Shown: positions 19,499 to 28,886, counted from the stretch's first letter. The stretch is 64,000 nucleotides of DNA from Flavobacterium geliluteum (GCF_017948595.1 NZ_JAGFBV010000001.1:309365-373364), one strand, 5' to 3'. Notes: generated from the letters alone by a model not told the origin. Made by a program: numbers and translations.

Positions 19499-20491
19499 AT
19501 GATGAAAGTAAGAAATTTTTTAATAGCTATTGTTTCTATCGCTGGAGGTTTTGCGTCTAATGCGCAATCTAATTTGCTAAATGCAAAAACACCTGCTCAG
19601 ATAGGACTTAAGACTCCTGCACAACTTATATCAGACAATGATCGACCATTGGCTTACGGTTATGTAGATGATAGAGATATCTTAATGGGGAAAACAACTT
19701 GGGAAATCATTGATTTGAATGAAAAAATCAATTTCCCATTATATTTCCCAATAGATACAGCTAATATTGGTTCTGACAGACGTTCTCTTTATGACGTTTT
19801 GACGAAAGCCCTTAAAAAGGGAAAAATAACTGAAGTATACACTGATAGTTATTTCAATACTAAAAAATCTATGAAAGACATCGAGGGTTCATTATCTCGT
19901 GTTGATACAACAGATGCTGGTAGAGAACTAATTAATCAATATCCGGATGACTACAAAACACATGTTGTGAAGAAAAAAGTAGTTACAGGTACTGGTAAAA
20001 AGAAAGTTGTTACTTATGTTGATGAAACTGTAGCTGCTACAAGAACAGTTCCTTCTGAGTACATTTTGAAACAGGATCTTACTGCTCAGGATGTTAGTCA
20101 GTACAAAATTAAAGGATACTGGTATTTTGACAAACGTCAAAGTGAATTGAAGTATCGTTTGCTTGGAATTTGTCCTGTTACACCTGACGTTTATACAATG
20201 AATAGTGACGAAAAGGATTATATCGAGTTGTTTTGGGTTTTCTTTCCAAATGCGAGAGAGGCTTTACACGAAGCAAAAGCTTTTAACGACAGTAATTCAG
20301 CACTACCAATTTCATTCGATCAGATATTAAATTCTAGACGTTTTAATGCAATTGTTTACAAAGAAGAAAACTTGTATGGTGATCGTGAGATTAAAGAGTA
20401 CATGAAAGACAATGCACAAAATCAGTTGTTAGAATCTGAAAGAGTAAAAGAGAAGATTCGTAATTTCGAACAAGATATGTGGAACTACTAA
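19499..20491 (+). CDS. gldN: T9SS ring protein GldN (PorN)
   Basis: 330 residues with a signal peptide (IAIVSIAGGFASNAQ). The GldN domain is clear in RPLAYGYVDDRDILMGKTTW, the IDLNEKINFPLYFP part, and the C-terminal IELFWVFFPNAREALHEAKAFN and FDQILNSRRFNAIVYKE. A Lys-rich insertion (VVKKKVVTGTGKKKVVTYVDE, about residues 160-180) is notable. It partners GldK in the periplasmic ring. Two successive ATG codons exist at 19499 and 19502; the product is the same apart from one Met. A strong terminator follows. Confidence 0.96.
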   Translation: MMKVRNFLIAIVSIAGGFASNAQSNLLNAKTPAQIGLKTPAQLISDNDRPLAYGYVDDRDILMGKTTWEIIDLNEKINFPLYFPIDTANIGSDRRSLYDVLTKALKKGKITEVYTDSYFNTKKSMKDIEGSLSRVDTTDAGRELINQYPDDYKTHVVKKKVVTGTGKKKVVTYVDETVAATRTVPSEYILKQDLTAQDVSQYKIKGYWYFDKRQSELKYRLLGICPVTPDVYTMNSDEKDYIELFWVFFPNAREALHEAKAFNDSNSALPISFDQILNSRRFNAIVYKEENLYGDREIKEYMKDNAQNQLLESERVKEKIRNFEQDMWNY

Positions 20492-20512
20492 GTTGCTCAT
20501 AACACATAATAA

Positions 20513-20553
20513 CAAAAACTCTTACTACCTTTGTAGTAAGAGTTTTTTATTTT
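20513..20553 (+). terminator. Terminator of the gldKLMN operon
   Basis: AACTCTTACTAC (20517-20528) pairs perfectly with GTAGTAAGAGTT (20533-20544) around CTTT and is followed by T-rich sequence. The next gene starts 25 bases after the second arm, so it probably has its own expression or partial read-through. Confidence 0.9.
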
Positions 20554-20568
20554 TACCTATTTACACAA

Positions 20569-21642
20569 ATGATTGATTATCTTATTATCGGGTCTGGTTT
20601 AGCCGGAATTTCTTTTGCTGAAGTGGCTCTCAAAAACAATAAAACCATTTTAGTCTTAGATGATGAGTCTCAGAATTCTTCTAGAATTGCTGGTGGGTTG
20701 TATAATCCTGTTATTTTAAAGCGTTTTAGCGAAGTTTGGAAAGCAGAGGAACAATTGGTAATAATGAACGATTTTTATCATCATATCGAAAAGAAATTAA
20801 ACAAAAAGTTCAATTTTAAACTTCCTATCCTAAGAAAGTTTTTTTCTATCGAAGAGCAAAATAACTGGTTTGCCGCTTCTGATAAAGTAAATTTAGCTCC
20901 TTTTTTAGCAACAAAATTAATTTCCAAAAAATTTCAAGGCATTGATTCTCCGCATGATTACGGAGAAGTTTTGCATACAGGATATGTAGATACAGCTTTG
21001 CTATTAGATAGCTATAAACAATACTTACTGCTTAATAATTTGTTTTTGCAGGATTTTTTTGACAGTAGTTGTATTGAATTGTTAGATATGGGAATTCAAT
21101 ACAAAAATATCACGGCACGCCATATCATTTTTGCCGAAGGTTTTGGATTGCATAAGAATCCTTTTTTTAATTATTTACCTCTTGACGGTACAAAAGGAGA
21201 ACTTTTTGTTATCAAAGCACCGGAATTAAAATTAGATGTTATCGTTAATACTAGTGTTTTTATTCTGCCTTTAGGGAATGACTTATTTAAAGTGGGCGCA
21301 ACCTACAATTGGAAAGATAAAACAGATGTACCTACCGAAGAAGGAAAGCAGGAACTTATAGATCGTATCAAAGAAATTTTAATGTGTGATTTTGAGATCG
21401 TAAAACATTTTGCAGGAGTCCGTCCAACAGTAAAAGACAGGAGACCTCTCATTGGTACACATCACGATCATCAATCACTTCACATCCTTAACGGATTAGG
21501 AACGCGTGGGGTAATGCTCGGGCCTGCTATGGCAAAAGCTTTGTTTGAAAGTATTGAAAATAATGTTTCTTTAGACCCTGAAATTGATATCAGGAGATTT
21601 CATAAAAAATACAAGAAGAATGTTATTTATGACCCGCTTTAG
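20569..21642 (+). CDS. FAD-dependent oxidoreductase (DAO family)
   Basis: 357 residues. The N-terminal FAD-binding motif is YLIIGSGLAGISFAEVAL (residues 3-20). A NAGGLYNP-like substrate-side motif reads IAGGLYNPVILKRFS, and the C-terminus has FAGVRPTVKDRRPLIG and LNGLGTRGVMLGPAMA, both typical of D-amino-acid-oxidase/MnmC-C-like enzymes. The natural substrate is not identifiable. Homologues follow gldN in other flavobacteria, but no direct link to gliding is shown by the sequence. The last 20 bases overlap the convergent DUF983 gene. Confidence 0.85.
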   Translation: MIDYLIIGSGLAGISFAEVALKNNKTILVLDDESQNSSRIAGGLYNPVILKRFSEVWKAEEQLVIMNDFYHHIEKKLNKKFNFKLPILRKFFSIEEQNNWFAASDKVNLAPFLATKLISKKFQGIDSPHDYGEVLHTGYVDTALLLDSYKQYLLLNNLFLQDFFDSSCIELLDMGIQYKNITARHIIFAEGFGLHKNPFFNYLPLDGTKGELFVIKAPELKLDVIVNTSVFILPLGNDLFKVGATYNWKDKTDVPTEEGKQELIDRIKEILMCDFEIVKHFAGVRPTVKDRRPLIGTHHDHQSLHILNGLGTRGVMLGPAMAKALFESIENNVSLDPEIDIRRFHKKYKKNVIYDPL

Positions 21643-22006
21643 GATCGTAAGAAACAAACATATTGATATAGATGTTTCTGGATAATCGTAAAATAAAAGG
21701 TAATAAAACAACCAAGGTTGCAATTATGGTCACAAATGCGTATCCGATACTAGCGCCAAAGAATACAAAAGATACAATAAAAGCGGCAACGCCTACAGCA
21801 ACATTCAATCCGTAACTTACATACATTGCTCCATAAAAAAAGGAAGGTTCAATTTGATATTTAAAGCCACAATGGCTACAATTATCATTCATTTTGAGAA
21901 CCTTAGTCAAATGAAGGGGGTTTTTGTCCGAATACATGCTCTCATTTTGACATTTTGGACAACTTCCTGTTAAAATACTATTTAGTTTGGATCCTTTTTT
22001 TAACAT
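21623..22006 (-). CDS. DUF983 membrane protein
   Basis: 127 residues from the ATG at 22006 (MLKKGSKLNSILTGSCPKCQ). Two zinc-ribbon-like Cys pairs (CPKC, and CSHCG about 30 residues later) precede two transmembrane helices (VAVGVAAFIVSFVFFGASIG and AFVTIIATLVVLLPFILRL). An upstream ATG at 22060 is open, but the promoter-like TAAATTTG lies inside that extension, so the shorter protein is chosen. The family is common in Bacteroidota and Alphaproteobacteria, and its function is unknown. Confidence 0.85.
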   Translation of the reverse strand: MLKKGSKLNSILTGSCPKCQNESMYSDKNPLHLTKVLKMNDNCSHCGFKYQIEPSFFYGAMYVSYGLNVAVGVAAFIVSFVFFGASIGYAFVTIIATLVVLLPFILRLSRNIYINMFVSYDPKAGHK

Positions 22007-22042
22007 TTGCAAAAAATTTAATTTATCGTTATTTCGATAAAG

Positions 22043-22050
22043 CAAATTTA
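22043..22050 (-). promoter_or_regulatory. Putative -7 box of the DUF983 gene
   Basis: On the minus strand TAAATTTG matches TAnnTTTG exactly. It would start RNA near 22036, leaving a 30-base leader before the ATG at 22006. No TTG -33 element is visible at the usual distance. Confidence 0.5.
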
Positions 22051-22113
22051 CGATTTTCATTCTCTGTTTAAGGTATCTAAGCCTGAAACTTTAAACGTAA
22101 AAAAATAATTATA

Positions 22114-24027
22114 ATGCTTAATATACATAATTTATCGGTTTCTTTTGGAGGTTCTTATTTGTTCGAAGAAGTAACTTTTCGTTTAGGTGCTGGTGATCGA
22201 GTTGGACTTGTTGGTAAAAATGGGGCAGGAAAGTCAACCATGCTAAAAATTTTGGCGGGTGATTTCAAACCAGATTCAGGACAAATAGCCACCGAAAAAG
22301 AAGTTCGAATGGGTTTCCTTCGTCAGGATATTGATTTTGAACAAGGAAGAACTGTTTTAGAAGAGGCGTACGAAGCGTTTACTGATATTAAGGTTGTTGA
22401 GAAAAAATTAGAACAAATCAATCATCAGTTGGTAACCAGAACCGATTATGAAAGTGAGGAGTACAGCCAGATTATAGAAGATTTGTCTGATTACACGCAT
22501 CGTTTTGAGCTTTTAGGAGGATACAATTATGTGGGTGATACAGAGAAAATCCTTTTAGGATTAGGTTTTAAAAGAGAGGTTTTTAATAACCAAACCGAGA
22601 CTTTTTCGGGAGGATGGAGAATGCGTATCGAGTTGGCAAAATTATTATTGCAGTCCAATGATGTGTTGTTGCTGGATGAGCCGACCAACCACTTAGATAT
22701 CGAGAGTATCATCTGGTTAGAAGGTTTTCTTCGCAATTATCCTGGTGTTGTGGTGATTGTTTCGCACGATAAGATGTTTTTGGATAATGTGACCAATCGT
22801 ACCATCGAAATTTCGTTAGGAAAAGCGTACGATTTCAACAAACCATATTCTCAATATTTGGAATTGCGTCATGAAATTCGCGAAAAACAATTGGCCACTC
22901 AAAAAAATCAGGCTAAGAAAATTGAGGAAACAGAAAAACTGATCGAGAAATTCCGTGCCAAAGCTTCAAAAGCTTCAATGGCACAATCCCTGATTAAAAA
23001 ATTAGATAAAGTCGAGCGAATTGAAGTCGATGAAGACGACAATTCGGTAATGAATATCTCTTTTCCAGTTTCAAAAGAACCGGGCAGAGTAGTAGTAGAA
23101 GCAGAAAATGTAACCAAAGCCTATGGCGACAAAACCATCCTGAAAGACATCAATTTATTGGTAGAGCGCGGGAGTAAAATTGCTTTTGTCGGGCAAAATG
23201 GTCAGGGAAAATCAACTTTTATCAAAGCAATTGTTGACGAATTTGAATATCAGGGAAGCATCAAACTGGGGCATAATGTACAGTTAGGTTACTTTGCGCA
23301 AAATCAGGCAGAATATCTTGATGGCGAAATTACTTTGTTGCAAACCATGGAAGATGCTGCAATGGACACGAATCGCTCGAAAGTTCGCGACATGTTAGGA
23401 TCATTTTTGTTCCGCGGAGACGACGTAGAGAAAAAAGTAAAGGTACTTTCGGGAGGCGAGCGCAATCGTTTGGCACTATGTAAGCTGCTTTTACAACCCA
23501 TAAATGTTTTACTGATGGATGAGCCTACCAACCACTTAGATATCAAATCTAAGAACGTTTTAAAGGCCGCATTGCAAAAATTTGGAGGAACCCTATTGTT
23601 GGTTTCTCACGACAGGGATTTTCTTCAAGGGATGTCGAATATCGTTTACGAATTTAAAGATCAGAAAATCAAAGAATATTTGGGCGATATCAACTATTTC
23701 TTAGAACAACGCAACCTCGAGAACATGCGTGAAGTAGAGAAAAAAGACGTCGCAAAAGCAACGGGTCCCAAAGAAAGCAACAAAACTTCCTACGAAGATC
23801 AGAAAAAAGGAAAGTCGTTGCAAAACCGATTGAGTAAAATCGAAAGTCAAATCAAACAATTAGAAAAAGACATTCAGCACGACGATAAAATGTTAACTTC
23901 TAATTACAACAAACATATCGAGGATGCCTCATTTTTTAAGGCATACAACAAAAAGAAAGGAGATCTGGATCAATTGCTTCTCGACTGGGAAATCGTTCAG
24001 GAAGAAATAGATAATCTCAACGCATAA
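22114..24027 (+). CDS. ABC-F family ATPase
   Basis: 637 residues, two ABC domains and no membrane segments. Walker A motifs are GLVGKNGAGKST (about 30-41) and AFVGQNGQGKST (about 357-368). Signatures are TFSGGWRMR and VLSGGERNR, and both Walker B motifs read DEPTNHLD. The inter-domain linker is Lys/Glu-rich and helical (about 245-315). A C-terminal coiled coil with LQNRLSKIESQIKQLEKD extends from about 560. ABC-F proteins act on the ribosome E site. The C-terminal coiled coil suggests a Uup-like rather than EttA-like member, but the subgroup cannot be fixed by eye. Confidence 0.92.
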   Translation: MLNIHNLSVSFGGSYLFEEVTFRLGAGDRVGLVGKNGAGKSTMLKILAGDFKPDSGQIATEKEVRMGFLRQDIDFEQGRTVLEEAYEAFTDIKVVEKKLEQINHQLVTRTDYESEEYSQIIEDLSDYTHRFELLGGYNYVGDTEKILLGLGFKREVFNNQTETFSGGWRMRIELAKLLLQSNDVLLLDEPTNHLDIESIIWLEGFLRNYPGVVVIVSHDKMFLDNVTNRTIEISLGKAYDFNKPYSQYLELRHEIREKQLATQKNQAKKIEETEKLIEKFRAKASKASMAQSLIKKLDKVERIEVDEDDNSVMNISFPVSKEPGRVVVEAENVTKAYGDKTILKDINLLVERGSKIAFVGQNGQGKSTFIKAIVDEFEYQGSIKLGHNVQLGYFAQNQAEYLDGEITLLQTMEDAAMDTNRSKVRDMLGSFLFRGDDVEKKVKVLSGGERNRLALCKLLLQPINVLLMDEPTNHLDIKSKNVLKAALQKFGGTLLLVSHDRDFLQGMSNIVYEFKDQKIKEYLGDINYFLEQRNLENMREVEKKDVAKATGPKESNKTSYEDQKKGKSLQNRLSKIESQIKQLEKDIQHDDKMLTSNYNKHIEDASFFKAYNKKKGDLDQLLLDWEIVQEEIDNLNA

Positions 24028-24070
24028 TATTTTCAGGAGCTATTTCCAGCTTTTCATTTCAAGTCCTCAC

Positions 24071-24148
24071 AAAAAAACCTGTATTTCTAATGTCGCAAAA
24101 AGAGCTTCTTTCAGTCGCTTTTTTACAACAAGAAATACAGGTTTTTTT
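24071..24148. terminator. Long-loop 18-bp inverted repeat, probable bidirectional terminator
   Basis: The arms at 24071-24088 and 24131-24148 are perfect 18-bp inverse copies (core ACCTGTATTTCT / AGAAATACAGGT) with A and T runs at their outer ends. The 42-base loop is unusually large. It lies between the converging ABC-F and App1 genes and could stop both transcripts. Confidence 0.6.
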
Positions 24149-24247
24149 GCTCCGGGCTTTCCTTTTCAATCTGGGCTAGGAAAGGCGTGTGCGAGTTTTT
24201 TTAGTTTCAAGTTTCAGGTTCCAAGTTCTAAGTTTCGTTTTTTAGAA

Positions 24248-24306
24248 CCTTTCACAGATAACCTTTCACAAACAACATTTTACCTTTCACAAAAAAACCT
24301 TTCACA
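24248..24306. repeat. Four copies of CCTTTCACA
   Basis: CCTTTCACA occurs at 24248, 24262, 24283 and 24298, irregularly spaced by 14, 21 and 15 bases, just downstream of the App1-like gene. It is preceded by a similar run of AAGTTTC-type words near 24205. It looks like slippage-derived intergenic sequence without obvious function. Confidence 0.5.
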
Positions 24307-24313
24307 AAAAAAA

Positions 24314-25276
24314 TTATTTAATAATTCCAATCGATTTTGAGTGCATAATCGCTTCACTACTTTCTTTAAAATAGCAAACTGAAATGTTTAGGCTTTCCAG
24401 ATTTCTCATAATAACTTTAATAGCTTCCTTCTGGTATTTGCCAGTTTGCCTAATATAAACTGCTTTTACGGTCAAGGGAAAAATTTTGCAAGTTCGCTCA
24501 TACAACATCGGATCATGTTGCGAGTCATCTCCCAACAAAATATATTTAAGATTGGGGTAAAATTCTAAAACATGCTTAATTTTTTCAAATTTATGATCGT
24601 GATTGCCTCTTCCGCTCATAAAAAAATCGGTGATGCCTCGCTTAATATCTTTCAACAAAATAACAGCTCTCGGCAACTGATGAATCTTGGTAAACTCTAC
24701 AATAAACCGATACAAATTCCATTCGCTGCTCGAAATATAAAAAAAGGCATTTTGTTCATCTTGATTGTTTCTTCCGGCAGAGCTCAACGCTTGATAATAG
24801 GGGACAACATCTTTAAAAACCTTTCTGTCATTCACATTTTTAAACAAAAGAATGTAGATTTTTTTAAAAAAATTATGGGTGTGCGAAATCAAAAAAGTAT
24901 CGTCTATGTCAGAGATAATCCCCAGATTTCCTTTGTGAGGCCTGATAAAACTTCCAGTCGAGCTAATTGTTTCCTCTTCATATTTCATACTCACTTCATA
25001 TTCATTCCATCCAAACTGAGACTCATTTTCAATCGGGATGCAAAATTTAAAATGACCATCATCTAAGGTTTTAGTATGAATCTCTTGCCCGTCATAATGC
25101 AGATAAAGATCAAAGTTTTTAATCGTTTTTATCCTAAATTGATTGATGACCGAAGTAGCATTTTTAAAATTTTTCTTCTGAAAATCATAGCTGTAATCGG
25201 TTTTAAAAACATGTCCCATTACAATTAATTCTTGTCCATTAGCATAACCGCGATATAATTGTAAAATTGGTTTCAT
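24314..25276 (-). CDS. App1-family phosphatase (DUF2183)
   Basis: 320 residues. The App1/DUF2183 catalytic domain is recognised by GIISDIDDTFLISHTHN (about 141-157), a HAD-type D-x-D-D-T motif, followed by FYISSSEWNLYRFI, a KRGITDFFMSGRGNHDHKF region and LLGDDSQHDPMLY. Yeast App1 dephosphorylates phosphatidate; bacterial members are assumed to act on phospholipids or other phosphate esters. The first ~130 residues form a beta-rich domain usual in this family. The gene is divergent from a diacylglycerol-kinase-like gene, which fits a shared lipid-phosphate theme. Confidence 0.88.
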   Translation of the reverse strand: MKPILQLYRGYANGQELIVMGHVFKTDYSYDFQKKNFKNATSVINQFRIKTIKNFDLYLHYDGQEIHTKTLDDGHFKFCIPIENESQFGWNEYEVSMKYEEETISSTGSFIRPHKGNLGIISDIDDTFLISHTHNFFKKIYILLFKNVNDRKVFKDVVPYYQALSSAGRNNQDEQNAFFYISSSEWNLYRFIVEFTKIHQLPRAVILLKDIKRGITDFFMSGRGNHDHKFEKIKHVLEFYPNLKYILLGDDSQHDPMLYERTCKIFPLTVKAVYIRQTGKYQKEAIKVIMRNLESLNISVCYFKESSEAIMHSKSIGIIK

Positions 25277-25338
25277 TAATTACGTACTTTTATAGAGATT
25301 GTAAATTAATTATTTTAATCGGTTTTAAACATAAAATT

Positions 25339-26208
25339 TTGAAAAAGAATATCATTTTTGTAGTAAATCCTATTTCCGGTGATCTGGATAAATCCGAATT
25401 GATCGAATCGGTAAACGAATTCGCTGTAACGCACAATTTCAACCTGATAGTGTATGAGACTACGGGAGAGCAGGATTTAGAAGAAATAAAAGCACTTTAT
25501 GATCAATATCAACCTTCACGAATTGTAGTGGCTGGCGGTGACGGAACCATAAAAATGGTGGCTGAAGCCATGGAAGAACACGATGTAATTATTGGTGTTT
25601 TGCCCGCAGGTTCTGCCAATGGATTGTCTGTAGACCTGAATCTGCCTGTTACGATTGAAGAGAACTTAAAAATTGCTTTTCTACATCATTATATCGAAAT
25701 AGATATGATTTGTATCAACGGCAAAAAAAGTATTCATTTGAGTGATCTTGGACTCAATGCCGATCTGGTTAAAAATTATGAAGAAAGCAATCTGCGCGGA
25801 TTTTGGGGTTATGCTTTGCAGGCCTATACAACGCTTAAAGATGCTGCAGAACCTTTTCAGGCAACGATCGTTGCGAATAACGAAACAGTAGAGCATACTG
25901 CCAGAATGATTGTTATTGCCAATTCTCAAAAATATGGTACAGGCGTTATTATCAATCCGAATGGCGCAATGAATGATGGACAATTTGAGTTGGTTATTTT
26001 AAAAAGTCTGGATTTGCTTTTGCTGGGAAAAATCATAACAGGAAATATGCCAATCGACTCTGATGATATTGTAATTATCTCGACAAAACAGGCCACCATA
26101 AAAACAGATAATCCGGTCAATTTTCAAATTGATGGCGAATATTGTGGCGCACAAACCGATTTGGAAATCAATATTTTGCACAAACAGATGAAAATTGCAG
26201 TTCCTTAA
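25339..26208 (+). CDS. Diacylglycerol kinase-family lipid kinase (YegS/BmrU type)
   Basis: About 289 residues from the TTG at 25339, which gives the family-typical start (K)KNIIFVVNPISGD. The open frame continues upstream to 25267, but that part is unlike the family and overlaps the divergent gene, so it is not used. The DAGK catalytic motif VVAGGDGTIKMVAEA and GVLPAGSANGLSVDL are clear. The C-terminal beta-sandwich contains IDGEYCGAQTDLEI. These enzymes phosphorylate diacylglycerol, sphingoid or related lipids using ATP at the inner membrane. The opposing App1-type phosphatase may act in the reverse sense. Confidence 0.87.
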   Translation: MKKNIIFVVNPISGDLDKSELIESVNEFAVTHNFNLIVYETTGEQDLEEIKALYDQYQPSRIVVAGGDGTIKMVAEAMEEHDVIIGVLPAGSANGLSVDLNLPVTIEENLKIAFLHHYIEIDMICINGKKSIHLSDLGLNADLVKNYEESNLRGFWGYALQAYTTLKDAAEPFQATIVANNETVEHTARMIVIANSQKYGTGVIINPNGAMNDGQFELVILKSLDLLLLGKIITGNMPIDSDDIVIISTKQATIKTDNPVNFQIDGEYCGAQTDLEINILHKQMKIAVP

Positions 26209-26216
26209 CAAACAAA

Positions 26217-27407
26217 TTATTTAAAAGGATTTCGTTCCTGCCATTCTATTTTAGGTTCAAGATAATCGAATATTTTGCCCATCTTTTTATTAATAAAAGG
26301 GTTGCTGTGGGTAATTAAACCGTACATTTTGACAGGTTTTGCACCCACAGAACTTTTTATTTCTAATGCTGTTCTGGCAAAGACAATAGTTCTAAAACCT
26401 TGGTTGATAGAATAGGCGATCATGTCGTATAACATATTGAGGTACAGCATTTTTTCGCGCTGAATGCTTTCGTCATAACCTAAAAAATAGGTGTCCATAT
26501 CGTTTCCGTTCTTGATGAGCGTATTAAAACCTATTAACTTTTCTTCAATAAAATAACCATAAAATAAGAACTTGTCTTTTAGTATTTCTTTAAAAGTTCT
26601 AAAATGATTTTTGGCTAGAAAAAAAGTGTTAAACGGAGCATTTTTGGCAACATGAAAATACAAATCATAAATAGTGTTTTCATGCTCAATTATTTCCTCC
26701 AACGACATTTTTCGTTTTTCTACTCCATCCGATTTTTTGCGGGCTCGTTTGTATTGGTCACGGTATTTTTTTGATAACGCCTCTATATAATCCTGCTCTG
26801 TATTCCAATTTTCATTAATTTCAAAAATCATATTGGGCTGAGTCGAGAAGATGTAATTATTTTTAAATTCATCTTTTAGCAAATCAATTTCAGCAGCAGA
26901 GAAATCCTTGATACTGGTAATATGTACTTTTTTACCTTGAGATTTAAAGTCTTTTTTTAAGAAATGAATAGCCTTATGAAGCACTTTTACGGCTTGTGGT
27001 TTATTGGCGGTTTCGGCTATAGAAAAAGCATTTTGGCCAGTTAACATATTGTTGCCAACGAACAAAACATGTGAAGCAAAGTTCTTGAAAGCAAAATTAC
27101 GCACAGAAGTTTTGAGGCATTTATCACGTTCTCCAAAAGATTGTAATTTTTCTGAAAATAAAAATTGCGCCAAGGCAATTCCGATAAGATTTTCGTTTTC
27201 GAAAATACCAATAAAATGGCAAGTCATGTTTACAGGAGCCGATTTTTCAAGGACTTCCAGGTATTCCCGAGTCATAAAAATATTCCCTGAAGCCAGTAAA
27301 TTCCAATCCAGAGGGAGTAATGCAGCGCTATTGTATATGTTAAAAGAGTAAGTTGTGCTCAAGAGGTTATGTATGCTAATTTCTTCAAAATTAGATAATA
27401 TTTGCAA
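26217..27407 (-). CDS. FemAB/GNAT-like acyltransferase
   Basis: 396 residues, cytosolic. The overall pattern fits FemAB-like or peptidoglycan-biosynthesis-like GNAT proteins. The first half has IFMTREYLEVLEKSAPVNM and IGIFENENLIGIALAQF. The central YRDQYKRARKKSDGVEKRKM and the second half GYFIEEKLIGFNTLI, DTYFLGYDESIQREKMLYLNMLYDMI form a second GNAT-like fold. The acyl donor and acceptor are unknown. It converges on the lipid kinase with eight bases between the stops. Confidence 0.75.
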   Translation of the reverse strand: MQILSNFEEISIHNLLSTTYSFNIYNSAALLPLDWNLLASGNIFMTREYLEVLEKSAPVNMTCHFIGIFENENLIGIALAQFLFSEKLQSFGERDKCLKTSVRNFAFKNFASHVLFVGNNMLTGQNAFSIAETANKPQAVKVLHKAIHFLKKDFKSQGKKVHITSIKDFSAAEIDLLKDEFKNNYIFSTQPNMIFEINENWNTEQDYIEALSKKYRDQYKRARKKSDGVEKRKMSLEEIIEHENTIYDLYFHVAKNAPFNTFFLAKNHFRTFKEILKDKFLFYGYFIEEKLIGFNTLIKNGNDMDTYFLGYDESIQREKMLYLNMLYDMIAYSINQGFRTIVFARTALEIKSSVGAKPVKMYGLITHSNPFINKKMGKIFDYLEPKIEWQERNPFK

Positions 27408-27436
27408 GAACTCATTTGATTTAAGTTATTATTAAG

Positions 27437-27471
27437 AAAAATCCGTTTGAGCATTGTTCTCAAACGGATTT
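27437..27471 (-). terminator. Terminator downstream of the DUF1761 gene
   Basis: AAATCCGTTTGAG (27439-27451) and CTCAAACGGATTT (27459-27471) form a perfect 13-bp stem with a 7-base loop. On the minus strand it ends in a T run. It separates DUF1761 from the FemAB-like gene. Confidence 0.85.
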
Positions 27472-27485
27472 CTACTGTTTTATTT

Positions 27486-27974
27486 TTATACTAAAGCACA
27501 AATAATTCCTCCCATTAGCGTTAGGCACACTATCCAGAATCCGGCATGGATGAGAATATATTTCCATGATTTTCTTTCAAACAAACCATTTATTCCAACA
27601 ATTGGAAGTGCAAGAAACAGACCCGCCATGCATCCGTGAAGAGCGCCATGTTTAAAGGTACGAAAAGCCATTCCGTAATCTGCCATAAAAGCTGAAAAAG
27701 AAGGTTTGGCACCCTCAACCATCATTGGGCCGCCAATCATTCCGATAGCTCCAGATTGATGAACAGCCAATGAAATAATCGTCATCGCAATCATTAAGGA
27801 AAAAAGATACGTAAGCCCAAAAATCTTGAGCATGTTTCCTTTTTTAAGATCTTCCTCGGTAAAATTGTTTTCTCTCATCCAGATCGTTCCAAAAACTTTT
27901 GGATGATACCAAATAAATCCTACTACTAGTGTTACAATAGCAGCTAGGAACAGTGCAATAAAGTTAATTTCCAT
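27486..27974 (-). CDS. DUF1761 membrane protein
   Basis: 162 residues with four predicted membrane helices (about 4-24, 50-70, 108-128 and 138-160). FIWYHPKVFGTIWM after the first helix and FGLTYLFSLMIAM in the second are characteristic of DUF1761. The His-rich loop (FKHGALHGCMAGLFLALP) is also usual. The function is unknown. It is a monocistronic gene with its own terminator. Confidence 0.88.
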   Translation of the reverse strand: MEINFIALFLAAIVTLVVGFIWYHPKVFGTIWMRENNFTEEDLKKGNMLKIFGLTYLFSLMIAMTIISLAVHQSGAIGMIGGPMMVEGAKPSFSAFMADYGMAFRTFKHGALHGCMAGLFLALPIVGINGLFERKSWKYILIHAGFWIVCLTLMGGIICALV

Positions 27975-28400
27975 AAAATCAGGTTTTTATAATTAGTTAT
28001 TCAAATTTAATAAAAAAAGCGTTGTAATTGTGTGTTTTATTAAATAGTAAAAAGGTTACAAAAAAAAACACTTACTGTATATGTCTCACCAATTATATTT
28101 TTTAGTTTAGAAAATGAATCTTAAAGCATTATTCAAAATTGATAATGTGAAGTAATACATATTATTTTTAGCCAAAGCAATTCATCAAATGTTAGAAGAA
28201 AGTCTGCAAAATCACTTGATTAATTGAGTTTTTTTATTTTTTAAAGTAAGGCCGTTTGCATTAGATATTAAAAAATAATATAATTTTACGTTCTCTATTT
28301 TAACAGTTTGCTTTTTTTTAATAACTTTAAGGTAGAATTTATCGAAAATAGAAGTAGAGATTTTAAAATTTAATGTATTAATATTTTTAATAACAATAGT
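27975..28400. other. 426-bp AT-rich intergenic region
   Basis: No convincing gene. A 72-codon frame on the minus strand (28212-28430) overlaps the small gene at 28401, is Lys/Ile-rich, resembles nothing recognisable and is probably random. The region must contain the DUF1761 promoter at its left end and that of the 28401 gene at its right end. Confidence 0.5.
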
Positions 28401-28706
28401 ATGGTAGTACAGTATCAAGGCGAGCAACATGGCAAACCGACAAAATTTACGATAAGAATCATTGGGAATAATCTTTCCAAAAGCAGTTCAAATTATCAAA
28501 TAGACTTGTTAATAGGCGACAAGCAATTACCAACATTTTCGACGTCAATTCATCAGAGTTTGTCCAATTGCTTAAAGGAAATCTACTTATTTAGTAAATA
28601 CAACGGAATCAAATTTGATGCTTCGTCAGAAAAAGTGGCGCCAAAATTAGTTCCGTATGATCAGGTTTTATTCAACTACAATAAATACGCATTGTTTATG
28701 GCGTAA
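28401..28706 (+). CDS. Small conserved-looking hypothetical protein
   Basis: 101 residues, no signal peptide and no membrane helix. The composition is balanced and the sequence has an alternating strand pattern (TKFTIRIIGNNLSKSSSNYQ, LIGDKQLPTFSTSIHQ) ending in a helix and VPYDQVLFNYNKYALFMA. It does not match a family I know. A strong terminator immediately after the stop supports it as a real transcription unit. Confidence 0.6.
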   Translation: MVVQYQGEQHGKPTKFTIRIIGNNLSKSSSNYQIDLLIGDKQLPTFSTSIHQSLSNCLKEIYLFSKYNGIKFDASSEKVAPKLVPYDQVLFNYNKYALFMA

Positions 28707-28723
28707 ATTACTGTTTTTATAGA

Positions 28724-28764
28724 AAAAGAAAGGCTACTCGATCTCGGGTAGCCTTTCTTTTTTA
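28724..28764 (+). terminator. Terminator of the 28401 gene
   Basis: AAAAGAAAGGCTAC (28724-28737) pairs with GTAGCCTTTCTTTT (28748-28761), with the inner part closed by a U-G and CG pairs, and is followed by T residues. Confidence 0.88.
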
Positions 28765-28886
28765 TGATTTATGGATCTTCATTGCTTACTTTCTGAAATA
28801 TTTGACAACCATATTTTCTATTCTGGATGATCTGCGAATAGCTTAAAAAAAAACACTCCTCTTTATTTTGTTTTTATGTAGAAATA

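Noticed and set aside
22007..22060. Upstream ATG start for the DUF983 gene
   Set aside because: A perfect TAAATTTG -7 box lies within the extension, and homologues begin at MLKKGSKL.
28212..28430. 72-codon frame on the minus strand
   Set aside because: Overlaps the better supported gene at 28401 and has low-complexity Lys/Ile/Asn content.
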